From NCBI GenBank assembly GCA_009809945.1, contig WTPW01000960.1:64476-128475 (forward strand): 64,000 bases of DNA, in the 5' to 3' direction. The translations under genes were made by a program, and so were the position numbers. The notes below the pieces were generated by a model that searched no databases, had not been told where the DNA came from, and was given only the letters and a program-made list of their open reading frames with translations. This document shows positions 45,341-55,445 of this stretch, piece after piece. Positions within the stretch are counted from its first letter, which is position 1, and each line of letters starts with the position of its first letter. This stretch comes from Gigaspora margarita. Its lineage: Eukaryota > Glomeromycota > Glomeromycetes > Diversisporales > Gigasporaceae.

Positions 45341-46399
45341 CAGTCATCCGATTTGTCACACTATTGTCACATGTAAATTTTTTACATATAAAATTATAAA
45401 AAAAAACATATAAAATTACTATAAACTTTGAAGAAATGATGTTCTAAAGTCTACATATCAACTTAAAATTAAATTCTTCAGGAGTATAGAACAAGGGGAG
45501 GAGAAAAAGGTAGTACAAAAATCNNNNNNNNNNNNNNNNNNNNNNNNNNNNNNNNNNNNNNNNNNNNNNNNNNNNNNNNNNNNNNNNNNNNNNNNNNNNN
45601 NNNNNNNNNNNNNNNNNNNNNNNNNNNNNNNNNNNNNNNNNNNNNNNNNNNNNNNNNNNNNNNNNNNNNNNNNNNNNNNNNNNNNNNNNNNNNNNNNNNN
45701 NNNNNNNNNNNNNNNNNNNNNNNNNNNNNNNNNNNNNNNNNNNNNNNNNNNNNNNNNNNNNNNNNNNNNNNNNNNNNNNNNNNNNNNNNNNNNNNNNNNN
45801 NNNNNNNNNNNNNNNNNNNNNNNNNNNNNNNNNNNNNNNNNNNNNNNNNNNNNNNNNNNNNNNNNNNNNNNNNNNNNNNNNNNNNNNNNNNNNNNNNNNN
45901 NNNNNNNNNNNNNNNNNNNNNNNNNNNNNNNNNNNNNNNNNNNNNNNNNNNNNNNNNNNNNNNNNNNNNNNNNNNNNNNNNNNNNNNNNNNNNNNNNNNN
46001 NNNNNNNNNNNNNNNNNAAAAAAAAAGTTTTATCTTGTAAAGTTAAAAATTTTGACTTTAGCATATAGATAACCCATTTTTCTTACAAGGTAACCCACTT
46101 CCGCCGATTAAGTAAAGTTGTTCAGAGCATAATTTTACATAAGATTCTCATATTAAAATTGGAAAATATTTGTTTTTGACGAAGTTACATTTTCGTTTTG
46201 TGCAAAATCGGTGAAATTTTGATCCGATTTTTGTACTACCTTTTTCTCCTCCCCTTGTTCTATACTCACGAAGAATTTAATTTTAAGTTGATATGTAGAC
46301 TTTAGAACATCATTTCTTCAAAGTTTATAGTAATTTTATATGTTTTTTTTTATAATTTTATATGTAAAAAATTTACATGTGACAAATCGGATGACTGAT
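45341..46399. mobile_element. Foldback element with unresolved centre
   Basis: CAGTCATCCGATTTGTCACA at the left pairs with TGTGACAAATCGGATGACTG at the right. The arms (45341-45523 and about 46225-46399) are close to exact inverted copies, including GAACAAGGGGAGGAGAAAAA. The middle is a gap. Confidence 0.8.
45524..46017. other. Assembly gap (494 N)
   Basis: Run of N between the arms of the foldback at 45341-46399. Confidence 0.99.
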
Positions 46400-47428
46400 A
46401 ATGAATTCTGAACATAATGAACTGCTGTATAGATGACCGAATCTGTATAGTATAGGGAGTGTACGATATAACCACACTATACTTGATGATAATATTCCAA
46501 ATCAGTATAGACAAATTTTTAACCATACTATACTATACTGATCCGGTAGCTATACATTTTTTTACAGAAAAATATTACTGCTAGTAATTCTAATCTAGAT
46601 TGCAATTGCAAGTATATATGCGTTTTAAATTTTTACTTTCTACTATCTATACCTGGGATCTATTAAAGGCTTTAAAGTTGGTGGAATGTAATAGATCCGG
46701 GTCTTGTATACGGCCATTTTATGGCAAAAATATTCGCTTTTAAATGACATATGTCAAGAGTAAATTTTTTTTATTCTTTAATATAGCGAATATGAACGTT
46801 ATTCCGAAGCCAGTATCACGAGGCTATTCAACTCTAGGTATTGCTCAAAGTTACTAATATAGCTTATTAGTATTTACTCTTGAAACAATATTATCAGATT
46901 TTATAAGTTGATTTTTTTAACTTTTACCCTCTTCCTTCGGTTGACGTCACTGAGTTTCTTTAATAACCGCTAATTTACTTTATTTATTATTCACTAGTAT
47001 TCATATTATTACACATTGTTTAGCAACATCGCTATGATTTTCAATACCTTTATCATAATCCTCAAAGATTTTTGAGTGCGTATATGGGCAAGTATCCTTT
47101 TTTTATTCTTGTATTTTAGTTTTTCCTTACAAGTTTTCCTTATTAACTTTAATTATCCTGGGATTTCATATGTACAATCGTATAGGTCATCCAGTCCTCA
47201 ATTTTTATGATTTTGTTTCTCCAATAAAAATTCTTTTTTATGGGTCATCTGATAGGAAAATTTACCTTTCGGCACTTGCTTTCAAATAGCAATTTTCCTA
47301 GCAGATAACCCATATATATCAGGCAATTCATACCCTATGATTTGGCATTGCATGACTAGCTTTTCACAGCAGAAATGACTGTGTGTTTGGAGCTTCTTGT
47401 AATTCGATTCTTGTATCAATTCTGCCTT
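46400..47428. other. Gene-free stretch with short inverted repeats
   Basis: Contains GATCTATTAAAG...TAATAGATCCGGGTC around 46650-46710, a repeat of TATAGTATAG words near 46440-46550, and an inverted pair ATGGGTCATCTGATAGGAAA / TTTCCTAGCAGATAACCCAT at 47238-47312 that may be a very small MITE. No gene supported. Confidence 0.45.
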
Positions 47429-47436
47429 GTTGTAGT

Positions 47437-48102
47437 TAGGGATGTTAAGTGGTTCGTTCAGTCTGGTTCTGGTTCAGTCCCAAGAAGTTCAAAGAAAAAA
47501 TGAACTAAACTGAAGTTCATGAACTTTAGTTGATCTTTAAAGATTAAACTTGAACTTGAGCTTGAGTTTATAAACTCAAAGTATAAATTTCGGGTCAGCT
47601 TTAAGTTCAAGTTCGAGTTTATGGACTAGGTTTATTTAATTTTAAATATAAAAAAACCTTGCTTAAAATAATTTTTTTACACTTTTTTATACAGGTTATT
47701 TTAAATAAGTTGAACTACTACAGTATAACCCCAAACTGATCCTGCTAAAATCGATAACCTGTAATAACCGATAATAAATTGATTATTGATCGATGCTAGG
47801 CTTTTTTTTTTTCTTTTTTTCCCTAAGCCAATTTTCTTTAATTTGCTTTTTTCTCTTTTTTTTTACCTGCTTTTTTTGAATTTTTTTTTTTTTTTTTTTT
47901 AGGATTAGACTATAGTTCATAAACGGTTTCTAAACTAGTTATATAAATTAAGTTTATAAACTAGATTTATCAACCAAGTTATGAACTAAGGTTATAAAAC
48001 TGGTTCAGAAACTACTAGTTAATTTTTCTCTGAATGAACTACTAAAAAAACTAGTTTGAACTAGGTTTGAACCCGGTTCACCTGAACCATTTAACATCTC
48101 TA
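47437..48102. mobile_element. hAT-type MITE, second family copy
   Basis: Ends TAGGGATGTTAAGTGGTTCG and, complemented, TAGAGATGTTAAATGGTTCA; flanks GTTGTAGT (47429-47436) and GTTATAGT (48103-48110) match 7 of 8. Same family as 19775-20516. T-rich interior at 47800-47900. Non-coding. Confidence 0.8.
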
Positions 48103-48705
48103 GTTATAGTCTTACTTTATACGGAAAGTGATTTAATCATGAGGTGATGATTTTCACATACTATCTGAAAAAGCCACTGATCTTAGTCATTTAGCTTACA
48201 TCTTTGCTTAGCAATCTTTCGAACTTTCTGTTGTATGACGTCAACTCGATGAATGAACACTGCTTTAACTGACTTGTAGTTTGGTGCCTATATCATGGTA
48301 AATTAAAGTGATAGCTACTAATGCTTATTTTGTAAACGATCACTTTGTAGACAACTTAGCTAACAGACAAGCAAGAATATTTTATGGAGATTAACTCACA
48401 AGTTCATTTCATAGATGTTATTTCACAAACAGCTCATTTTACAAAGTTATTTTGTATAGAGTTAGTAAATAATTGGCTTACATGAGCTGTGCAGCAGTAT
48501 ATTTACTTTGATAGAGCAAATTATTTTTTTTAGTATTTGTTTATTAATTTACTATTTAAAAAAAATTTTTTTTAAAAAAAAAAAAAAATCTGGGTTGCTG
48601 GATCAAAAAATTTATTTTATGTTATGAAAACCAAGAAATTAACTTTGTATCACCTTATATATTATACAACTTTATATTTAATGATACTATTCTTTTAAAT
48701 TTACC

Positions 48706-49112
48706 TATGGTGCAAGACATCTATATTCAACAGTTACACGAGGTATTTCAATTTTTCAAATAGCTATAACTTTTTATCTAAGAAGTTTTAAAAAAATCTG
48801 ACCTGACCGGTAACTTTATAGAGCAATATTAGCTCTACATATATGCCAAATATCTTTTCAAAATCTCATCACTGTAAAAAGTTTTAGCAATTTGAAAATT
48901 GAAATTTTATATATAAATTTATCAATTTTCAAATCGCTAAAACTTTTTACAGTGATGAGATTTTGAAAAGATATTTAGCATATATGTAGAGCTGATATAG
49001 CTCTATAAAATTACCGGACAGATTTTTTTAAAACTTCTTAGATAAAAAGTTATGCCATTTGAAAAATTGAAACACCTTGTGTAACTGTTGAGTATAGATG
49101 TTTTGCACTATA
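48706..49112. mobile_element. Near-perfect foldback (~190-bp arms)
   Basis: TATGGTGCAAGACATCTATA at the left and, complemented, TATAGTGCAAAACATCTATA at the right. The arms run complementary to a centre near 48905 (TTTATATATAAA), including AAAACTTTTTACAGTGATGA against its complement. TA at both edges suggests a mariner-type MITE. Confidence 0.8.
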
Positions 49113-49379
49113 CTATTTTTTCTATTTACATTTTTTTTTGGCGAAAATACTTGAAAATACTTATGAGAATACTTAGTTTCAGCCAAAAGAAAAAAAAATT
49201 AACTTACTTGTCCTAGTCACCACGTAGAGGTGCATTCTATAACTAGGTTTATAACAACTCGAAGTTGTATTCCATAAAATATAAAGGATAAAGCTTGAGA
49301 ATATCTTAAGAAAAACTCAATCTTGACCTAGATTTAGGCGCCAATAGGTTATTTTTAGTAAGGAGTAAAGAAATACATG

Positions 49380-49990
49380 TCGATGTTAACTATGATAACT
49401 TTCACCTTAACGTTTACCTTGATTTTTACTTTGATTTTCACCTTAATTATGTTAACATTCACCTTAACGTTCACCTTAACTTTCATATCTGATATTAATA
49501 TTCACCTTAATGATCATATTAACATTCGTCTTAACGATCATATTAAAATTCACCTTAAAGATCATATTAACGTTCGCCTTAACGAACATATTACCTTAAT
49601 AGGACCCCAGATAATTCTAAAAAAGGTAAGAGTGTTAAACTGGACATGTTTTTGGCCTATTAGACATTTTTTTGGCCCAAACTCTTTTAAATTCTGGCCA
49701 AAATTAAAATTTAATTTTTTATTTTGACCAGAATTTAGAAAAGTTTGGGCCAAAAAAAATGACCAGTTTAAGACTCTTAGCTTTTTTAGAATTATCTGGG
49801 GTCCTACCTTAATATTAACGTTTACCTTATTCACTTTAACGTTCGTGTTAACACTTACTTAACATTCATATTAACGTTCACGTAACGTTCACTTAACGTT
49901 TATACTAATGTTCGTGTTAACGTTCACTTTAACGTTCACTTAACGTTTACTTAACGTTCATTTAACATTCATATTAACATTCGTGAGCAA
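49380..49990. repeat. Degenerate CATTCACCTTAACG tandem repeat
   Basis: Six-to-twelve-bp words of the type TTCACCTTAACG / TTCATATTAACG repeat over the whole stretch, interrupted by the MITE at 49601-49805. Frames open across it (TFTLTFTLIF-type) are repeat translation only. Confidence 0.8.
49601..49805. mobile_element. hAT-type MITE (TSD ACCTTAAT)
   Basis: Ends AGGACCCCAGATAATTCTAA and exact complement at the right; 8-bp ACCTTAAT at 49593-49600 and 49806-49813. The target lies in the tandem repeat, where similar words are common, so the duplication is slightly less certain. 205 bp; inner arms GGCCAAA... also pair. Confidence 0.75.
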
Positions 49991-50660
49991 TAACAGAAAA
50001 AATTATGCAGAGTCCAAAAAGCTTTGTAATGAAAAAGAAACAACTATACTAAAAAATAAGGTGTTCTGACTTGGGAGCGCGATAAGGCTCATCACTTTAC
50101 CATTCCGATTCTACTGCACCGTTCATAATCAGGCCCAGCCATCATATTACCCCCGCCACGAGAACTCTGAAATCAAGCAAAACTTCAAGTACTTTTGTGG
50201 TTTAGATATTTTTCTGTTATTGACCATAAAAAATGGATAAATACATAGTGAAAGATTGAAAAAGAAAAAACAGTTCTAAGAAAAAAAAACCATATGCTTT
50301 TTTACGCGTGTGAAAAATTTTCTGATTATCTGATTGAATATCATTCATCTGATTGGTCTGAAATCTGTGCCAGGTGTCATCAATCATTTGGCCTAGATTG
50401 ATTGATGTCAGCCTGCGTTAAGCCGATTTTATAGTTAATGTTACACAAGCATAGTTACGAAAGTTGTAATTTTTGCATAAATTTAACTGGTCACATTAAT
50501 AAAGTACTAGCTTTACAAGAGTTCACATAATCATATATTAATAAAATAGAAGATATATAGTTATAAATTTAATTTGACCCTTTTTGCTTTCTTTATAATA
50601 CTCGTGTCTCGTGATATTGTCATTATTTAGAACTATGAAGGCTGTCTCTATAATTAGCAA
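49991..50660. other. Gene-free stretch
   Basis: No ORF or repeat boundary recognised. Slightly higher GC near 50070-50170 (CATTCCGATTCTACTGCACC...) may be degraded coding sequence, but no frame is open. Confidence 0.4.
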
Positions 50661-50664
50661 AAAA

Positions 50665-50870
50665 AAAAAAAAGCCAGATTTACAACCTGTGCAAGAATTT
50701 TTGTGCATTGTATTAAGGGTAGGGTGAACGTAGATCATTTTTCATATAAAATCGGGTGCTANAAGAAAAAAAAAAAAAAAGCCAGATTTACAACCTGTGC
50801 AAGAATTTTTGTGCATTGTATTAAGGGTAGGGTGAACGTAGATCATTTTTCATATAAAATCGGGTGCTAG
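50665..50870. repeat. Exact ~98-bp duplication joined through an N
   Basis: 50673-50760 recurs at 50781-50868 (offset 108), separated by an A-run and N at 50762. It includes the first part of the element end at 50825. Likely an assembly overlap. Confidence 0.75.
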
Positions 50871-52375
50871 AATTTTTCATGTAACATACCATTATACAAA
50901 TGGAAATAGAATCTTCCATTATATACCAATACGTACGTACGTACAGTACGTACTATACATACTACGATCCTAGCTAGAGACAACTTACTTTTGCGCTGTG
51001 ATCTAAGTAACTTGGAAGTTATGTAACTGGTACAATAATTAGATTTTATTGTATTTTTTATTTTTTTTCATTTTTTTTGAAAATAATCACAGTTAACCAG
51101 GGGAAATCACCAGTCACGAATAAGTATACACTTTTTTTTTTGCTTGTACTGTACTTTCTTTTTGCTTGTACTGTACTTTTTTTTCTTACGAATATTTTTT
51201 TTTCTTTGTTTTTTATATATAGTATTGCCATCGTTATTCGTACCTTTTTTGTCACTTTACTGGTGTTGTTACTTTGTCGCTTCCGTGTCGCATTTGTTAG
51301 TGTGGTGTCGTTACTTTGTCGCTTCCGTGTTGCATTCGTTAGTGTGGTGTCATGTCGCATCTCCTTGTTATGTTGCAGTTTGCTGGTGTACTGTTGTGTT
51401 GCATTATTAGCTCGCGTTGTGTTGGTTTCGCGTACTATATTGTGTCATGCCGCATTTCAACGGTGTCGTTATACTGTTGATAATTTGGCATTTCGCTTGT
51501 CCTTCCTTAGTGTTGTAGGTCGTTAGAATTAAAATGTAGAGTGGGTTAGGGTTAGATAGAGTATAAGGGTTGGGGTTATATTTAGATACTTATGTGGGTT
51601 TAGTTGGAGATTAGGGTTAGGTTAGTGTTAGGTAATAAGGTAAATTAGTATTATATACTGTATTGCGGGGTGGTGTTTGTGGTAAAATGGTTTTGCACAT
51701 TATAAATATGAAATAAATACGAAATAATACTACAGTATATGAAATAATGATAATTTGAAATAAAATATAAATGATATTATATCCGATTTCAGATAAAATA
51801 ACTGATAAGTGACGCATTTACTTCAAAATGTGATAAATGTGATTCTATAAATTCTATATTTTTTAAAGTATATGCTTATTTACATAATCGCTTACCGATA
51901 GATATTTATCAAAAAAAAGCGGTTTCATAATTAACAAATAAGTGACGTTTTTAAAAATAGATTTTTTAAATAGTAATTTACTATGTTGAATTATAAATCG
52001 GAAAAATAAAATAAAATTTTTTCTCTTTTCTGCTTGTTTTTTATCGCTATATCTATATGATATGTATAATGAGTCTAGTGTAGTGTAATCAATTTTGATT
52101 GGATGATCATTTATTCTAGAACGTCGATCCCTACTTAGGCAAATTTAAGTTAACTTAGGCAAATTTTACAATATACACATATAGGTTTTTTTAAAATGGT
52201 ACAATGGCTTAAAGTTTACTACCATAAATAGAAGGATTTGACCTACACGCCACAAATTTTTAGCTAAAATTGATCGCTATTTAAAAAAGTTTTATCAGTG
52301 GCGTATCTGTGAAACATAGGTAAAAATTTTTTGCACGACGATCCTATATGAAAATGATCTACATTCACCCTACCC
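50825..52375. mobile_element. TTAA-flanked element, long copy (1.55 kb)
   Basis: Ends GGGTAGGGTGAACGTAGATC and, complemented, GGGTAGGGTGAATGTAGATC, pairing for about 35 bp (next: ATTTTTCATAT / ATTTTCATAT). TTAA at 50821-50824 and 52376-52379. Same ends as 7261-7636. The interior contains pyrimidine-rich CGCTTCCGTGTCGCATT repeats at 51270-51360 and a TTAGGG-like tract at 51543-51635. No transposase recognised; the longest open frame (51077-51526) is repeat-derived and T-rich. Confidence 0.75.
51543..51640. repeat. Degenerate TTAGGG-like tract
   Basis: GGGTTAGGGTTAGATAGAG, TAAGGGTTGGGGTT and GAGATTAGGGTTAGGTTAG occur within about 95 bp. Imperfect, internal to a transposable element. Confidence 0.7.
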
Positions 52376-52379
52376 TTAA

Positions 52380-52960
52380 CGCCAAATGCATAATACAAAT
52401 CTATAGCGATAGAATTTTTTTATAAAAGTGATGCTTCAAATTTTATTAGAACGAAATCCATTATAAGGAATTAAATAACCCGTATCTTTTCTTACCAATT
52501 ATGTATGTGTTTGACTTCAATTCGTAACTTTTATATAATCAAATAGGAATTAATAAATATTAATTTATAAAAAAATAAAAGAACGACGATTGTTTACGAA
52601 TGATCGTTTTGGAAATACTATTAACGTAAGTATTGAGTCAAGCATACAATAATTATTATAATTGGACTGTTTACGAATCATTTATTATTCTCCAAAGACT
52701 GTCAAATAATGCCCTTGAGATATTCAAGATAAAGCTTTTAGCGTCTTTCATAAAAGTAAATTTAAGCTGATTAATAAAATATTATCTATTATTTTGTGAA
52801 GTTTACGAGTAAGACCGTTACTACAAACGAATTTACTTAATGCACAAAAATTAGTTATTAAAAAAAAAAAAGACGAGCTTAATATGTGGTTTTCGGATTG
52901 AAATAGTTTATATGTTACATTTTATTGGACAAAAAGATGATCCCATCCCGTGACCCGATA
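52380..52960. other. Spacer downstream of the RBBP5 fragment
   Basis: No coding signal. Contains an imperfect repeat of AAACGATCATTCG/ACGAATGATCGTTT-type words around 52585-52690. Confidence 0.4.
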
Positions 52961-52964
52961 AACC

Positions 52965-53565
52965 CTATGCACCGCTGTTATAGTCAACCTCGGAATCGTA
53001 TAGATTAATAAATTCGTCTTCATAATCAGATGAGTCTGATCGTGTNGTTCTATCAATTGTCACAACGTCAATTTCTTCATCGTTTTCAAAATTTTGGTTT
53101 TTATTATATTGTACGCTCTGGACTTCTTCATTCACAATATCAAACTCATCTTCTATTTCTTCATATACTATATTATCATGAATTTCTGTAAAGGCAGGAT
53201 TCCAGTTGACCCAATCTTCTTTGTGTCGCGTTGTCAACGTATGCATCGCTCCCTGTTCGTCAACTGATACAATAATTGGTTGAATGGGGTGTTGGGCAAG
53301 GTCTACTAGGTTTTCATATGGTCCTTGCAACGTTTGGACAAGTCTAGTGGTCCTTATGTCCCATATGAATATTTGGTGNGTTGCTAGTTTAGCAGAACCT
53401 TTAAATAAATTATTTTATAAAATGAATAGTCAATATTATAAATATAACTATGAAATACAATTATTACGACAATAATATACTAACCTCCAAATACGTATTC
53501 TCCTCCCTGGCTAAAACAACATTGATTCCAACTATTCTTATTGACCGTTTCTGCAAATTGCAGCT
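52965..53565 (-). pseudogene. RBBP5: RBBP5/Swd1 (COMPASS subunit) C-terminal fragment
   Basis: Two exons, 53565-53485 and 53398-52965, split by a GTTAGT...AAAG intron. They read LQFAETVNKNSWNQCCFSQG-GEYVFGG, then IFIWDIRTTRLVQTLQGPYE-NLVDLAQHP, then IQPIIVSVDEQGAM and EDWVNWNPAFTEIHDNIVYE-EIEDEFDI, followed by an acidic tail. This matches the last WD40 blades and the acidic EE-x-E-x-EFDI hinge of RBBP5/Swd1, a scaffold of the Set1/MLL H3K4 methyltransferase complex that contacts ASH2L. The family is about 500 residues; only the last ~170 are here. Exons for the first five or so blades are absent up to the Dicer gene, so the copy looks 5'-truncated. The N at 53379 falls where one missing base breaks the frame; another N is at 53046. 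If the missing exons lie elsewhere through misassembly, this is the true gene end. Confidence 0.8.
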
Positions 53566-54026
53566 CTAATTATGTATTCCTTGTTAGAATCTAATTTCGT
53601 ATAATACATCAAGTACACTCTATAACTGATAATATTGATTATACCACCTTATACAGTATAATACCGTATCATATATGATATTATACCACTACTTTTTATC
53701 AAACCGGTATAATTAGAACCCTAATTGTAGGTTGCATATTCACCATTGGTTTTTATTTGAGTATGTTCAATTCATCGTGGAGATAAAAGTCACGTGTGCG
53801 TTACAATTTGTAACGCTGATGTCGGGAAAAATTTTTAAAAATTCTCGATCATAGGCGAGTTAATATTAATATACATCAATAGCAATACATTAGAAATACA
53901 CATAAAGTAAACAACGATTATGTATGCGAAATCAGCCACCAGGACCAGCTTTATTATATTAAAAAATCAAAATAAAACTAAAATACAGAAATAAAGTCAT
54001 CTTTTCCTCAATTTTGTGCTTTTTTC

Positions 54027-54742
54027 TTATTTTGAAGGACTTCTTTCATTTATTTTTCTGGTTTTTGGTGAATTTGGTGGAGATGGTACCGTAGAACTAC
54101 CTTCTGTAGAGAAAGATACGTTGACCTGCACTATATTCTACAATTATGGTTATGAATTATGTGTTAATTTTGAAGTAAAAATAAATTTGAATAAAATTTA
54201 CTTTTCACATACCCGTATTATCAAAATGTTTCTACAAATTTAAACATAGTATCCCCATCTGTTGGTTGAATTGGAATTTCGACTGTGCGTAAATTGTAAA
54301 GACGATGTATCCCATCTATACCTCAAATGAGAATATTTGGATGCGTCTCAATTCCAGCAACTTTGATCCCAATAACACCAAAATTATCTATCCGGGTTAC
54401 GTCATTTGTGAACCCAATACATTCCGTCATACATCTCCCTCCAAGTTTTTACTTGATCAATTTCCTTTTTTTCGTCCGTCACAAATGATACAAGAACTTT
54501 CACCAAAAATTAATTCATATGATCTACCATTACAACTGGTGATCTGGCCGTTTTCCAACCCTTCTTCGATCTTTATTGGCTAAACTCTGACGCTCAGCTG
54601 TAGAAATATAACTAAATTTTACGATAGGAAGGTTTTTAATTTTGCTCGAATCATTGGAATTATTATGTCGGCCACATAAGTCCTTTTACTTTGCGATTTA
54701 GCCAATTTTGGACCAAAAGCTGGATTTTTCCAGATATCTCTC
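54027..54742 (-). pseudogene. Decayed member of a fungal repeat-like gene family (nuclease-like motifs)
   Basis: Read leftward from a TAGGAG acceptor near 54743: RDIWKNPAFGPKLAKSQSKR-TYVADIIIPMIRAKLKTFLS, then (frameshift) FSYISTAERQSLANKDRRRV-GKRPDHQL, then ELIFGESSCIICDGRKKG, a degraded TWREMYDGMYWVHK-like part, IKVAGIETHPNILI, GIDGIHRLYNLRTVEIPIQP-TDGDTMFKFVETF, and after an intron VNVSFSTEGSSTVPSPPNSP-KTRKINERSPSK-stop. KPD...E.S.II...KK spacing recalls PD-(D/E)XK-type nucleases, and I recall similar proteins in many copies in arbuscular mycorrhizal fungi; both points are memory and inference. Several stops and frameshifts show it is dead. Confidence 0.5.
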
Positions 54743-54749
54743 CTAAAAA

Positions 54750-55330
54750 GATTATTTTAAATGCATTTTTTAAGCAGAAAATTTTTGTTGAACAATACAG
54801 TTTAAGGAATTATATGCTACAAGTCTAAAATTTGGAGCCATTTAATATATTTTATATAAAAAATAAAATATACTGTAATAAAAAAATATTTGTGCCACTG
54901 TAGAATTAATAAGATTTTCAGATAGTATGTTTTTCATATGATTAATTAGAAAATATTGGTAGTTGTAACCATATACCGTAAATAAGAATGGAAAGTCATT
55001 GGGCGACGTACGTGTAATTCCGTTATTGTATTAACACTGATTTCACGCAATCAAATATGACCAAATAATTTCATACATTTCGTCTTGATAAGACGAATTG
55101 AATGATACCAGCGCATCGCAAAATATTACTAATATCTCCGCGCCATAATACCCGATTCTCTTTTTCCAATTTCTGAATTTATCCGGGCATTGTTATCCAA
55201 TTAGGTAGTTTGTTTGGTTGTCGATCATTTCACGTTCCGATTGGTTAATAAGTGATGTGATATACGATCTTTATCTTTATCGTAAAAGCACATTATATAC
55301 TGCAATTTCTTTCTATTCTAGTAATAACAG
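54750..55330. other. Upstream region of the Dicer gene
   Basis: No ORF recognised. GC rises toward 55000-55260 (GACGTACGTG, CCAATCGGAACG on the minus strand at about 55235-55245). CCAAT on either strand may be promoter material for the Dicer gene; weak evidence. Confidence 0.35.
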
Positions 55331-55345
55331 TAATAACGATAATAC

Positions 55346-55353
55346 TATAAAAG
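55346..55353 (+). promoter_or_regulatory. Candidate TATA box of the Dicer gene
   Basis: TATAAAAG at 55346, 100 bp upstream of the chosen ATG at 55446, and the only such match in this upstream stretch. Position and consensus fit a core promoter; the transcription start is not visible. Confidence 0.5.
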
Positions 55354-55445
55354 GGGTTAAGCTCAAATTTGCGATTTTCACGGCTTAAACGAGATTATTG
55401 TGCAAAAAACCTTATAATTTAGTCTGTACTTAACAAGATAATCAA

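Noticed and set aside
46790-46855. Short reading frame MNVIPKPVSRGYSTLGIAQSY
   Set aside because: Nineteen to twenty-one residues, no splice or family support.
49377-49834. Overlapping plus and minus frames rich in TFTL / FGPK
   Set aside because: Plus frame is the CTTAACGTTCAC tandem repeat; both frames run through the MITE at 49601-49805.
51077-51526. 149-codon plus frame with hydrophobic content resembling a membrane protein
   Set aside because: Pyrimidine-rich low-complexity DNA with internal CGCTTCCGTGTCGCATT repeats inside a transposon; a second frame overlaps it with similar hydrophobicity.
54305-54583. 92-codon plus-strand frame opposite the minus-strand pseudogene
   Set aside because: The minus strand gives recognisable, ordered family-like segments and splice sites; the plus frame is most likely antisense shadow.
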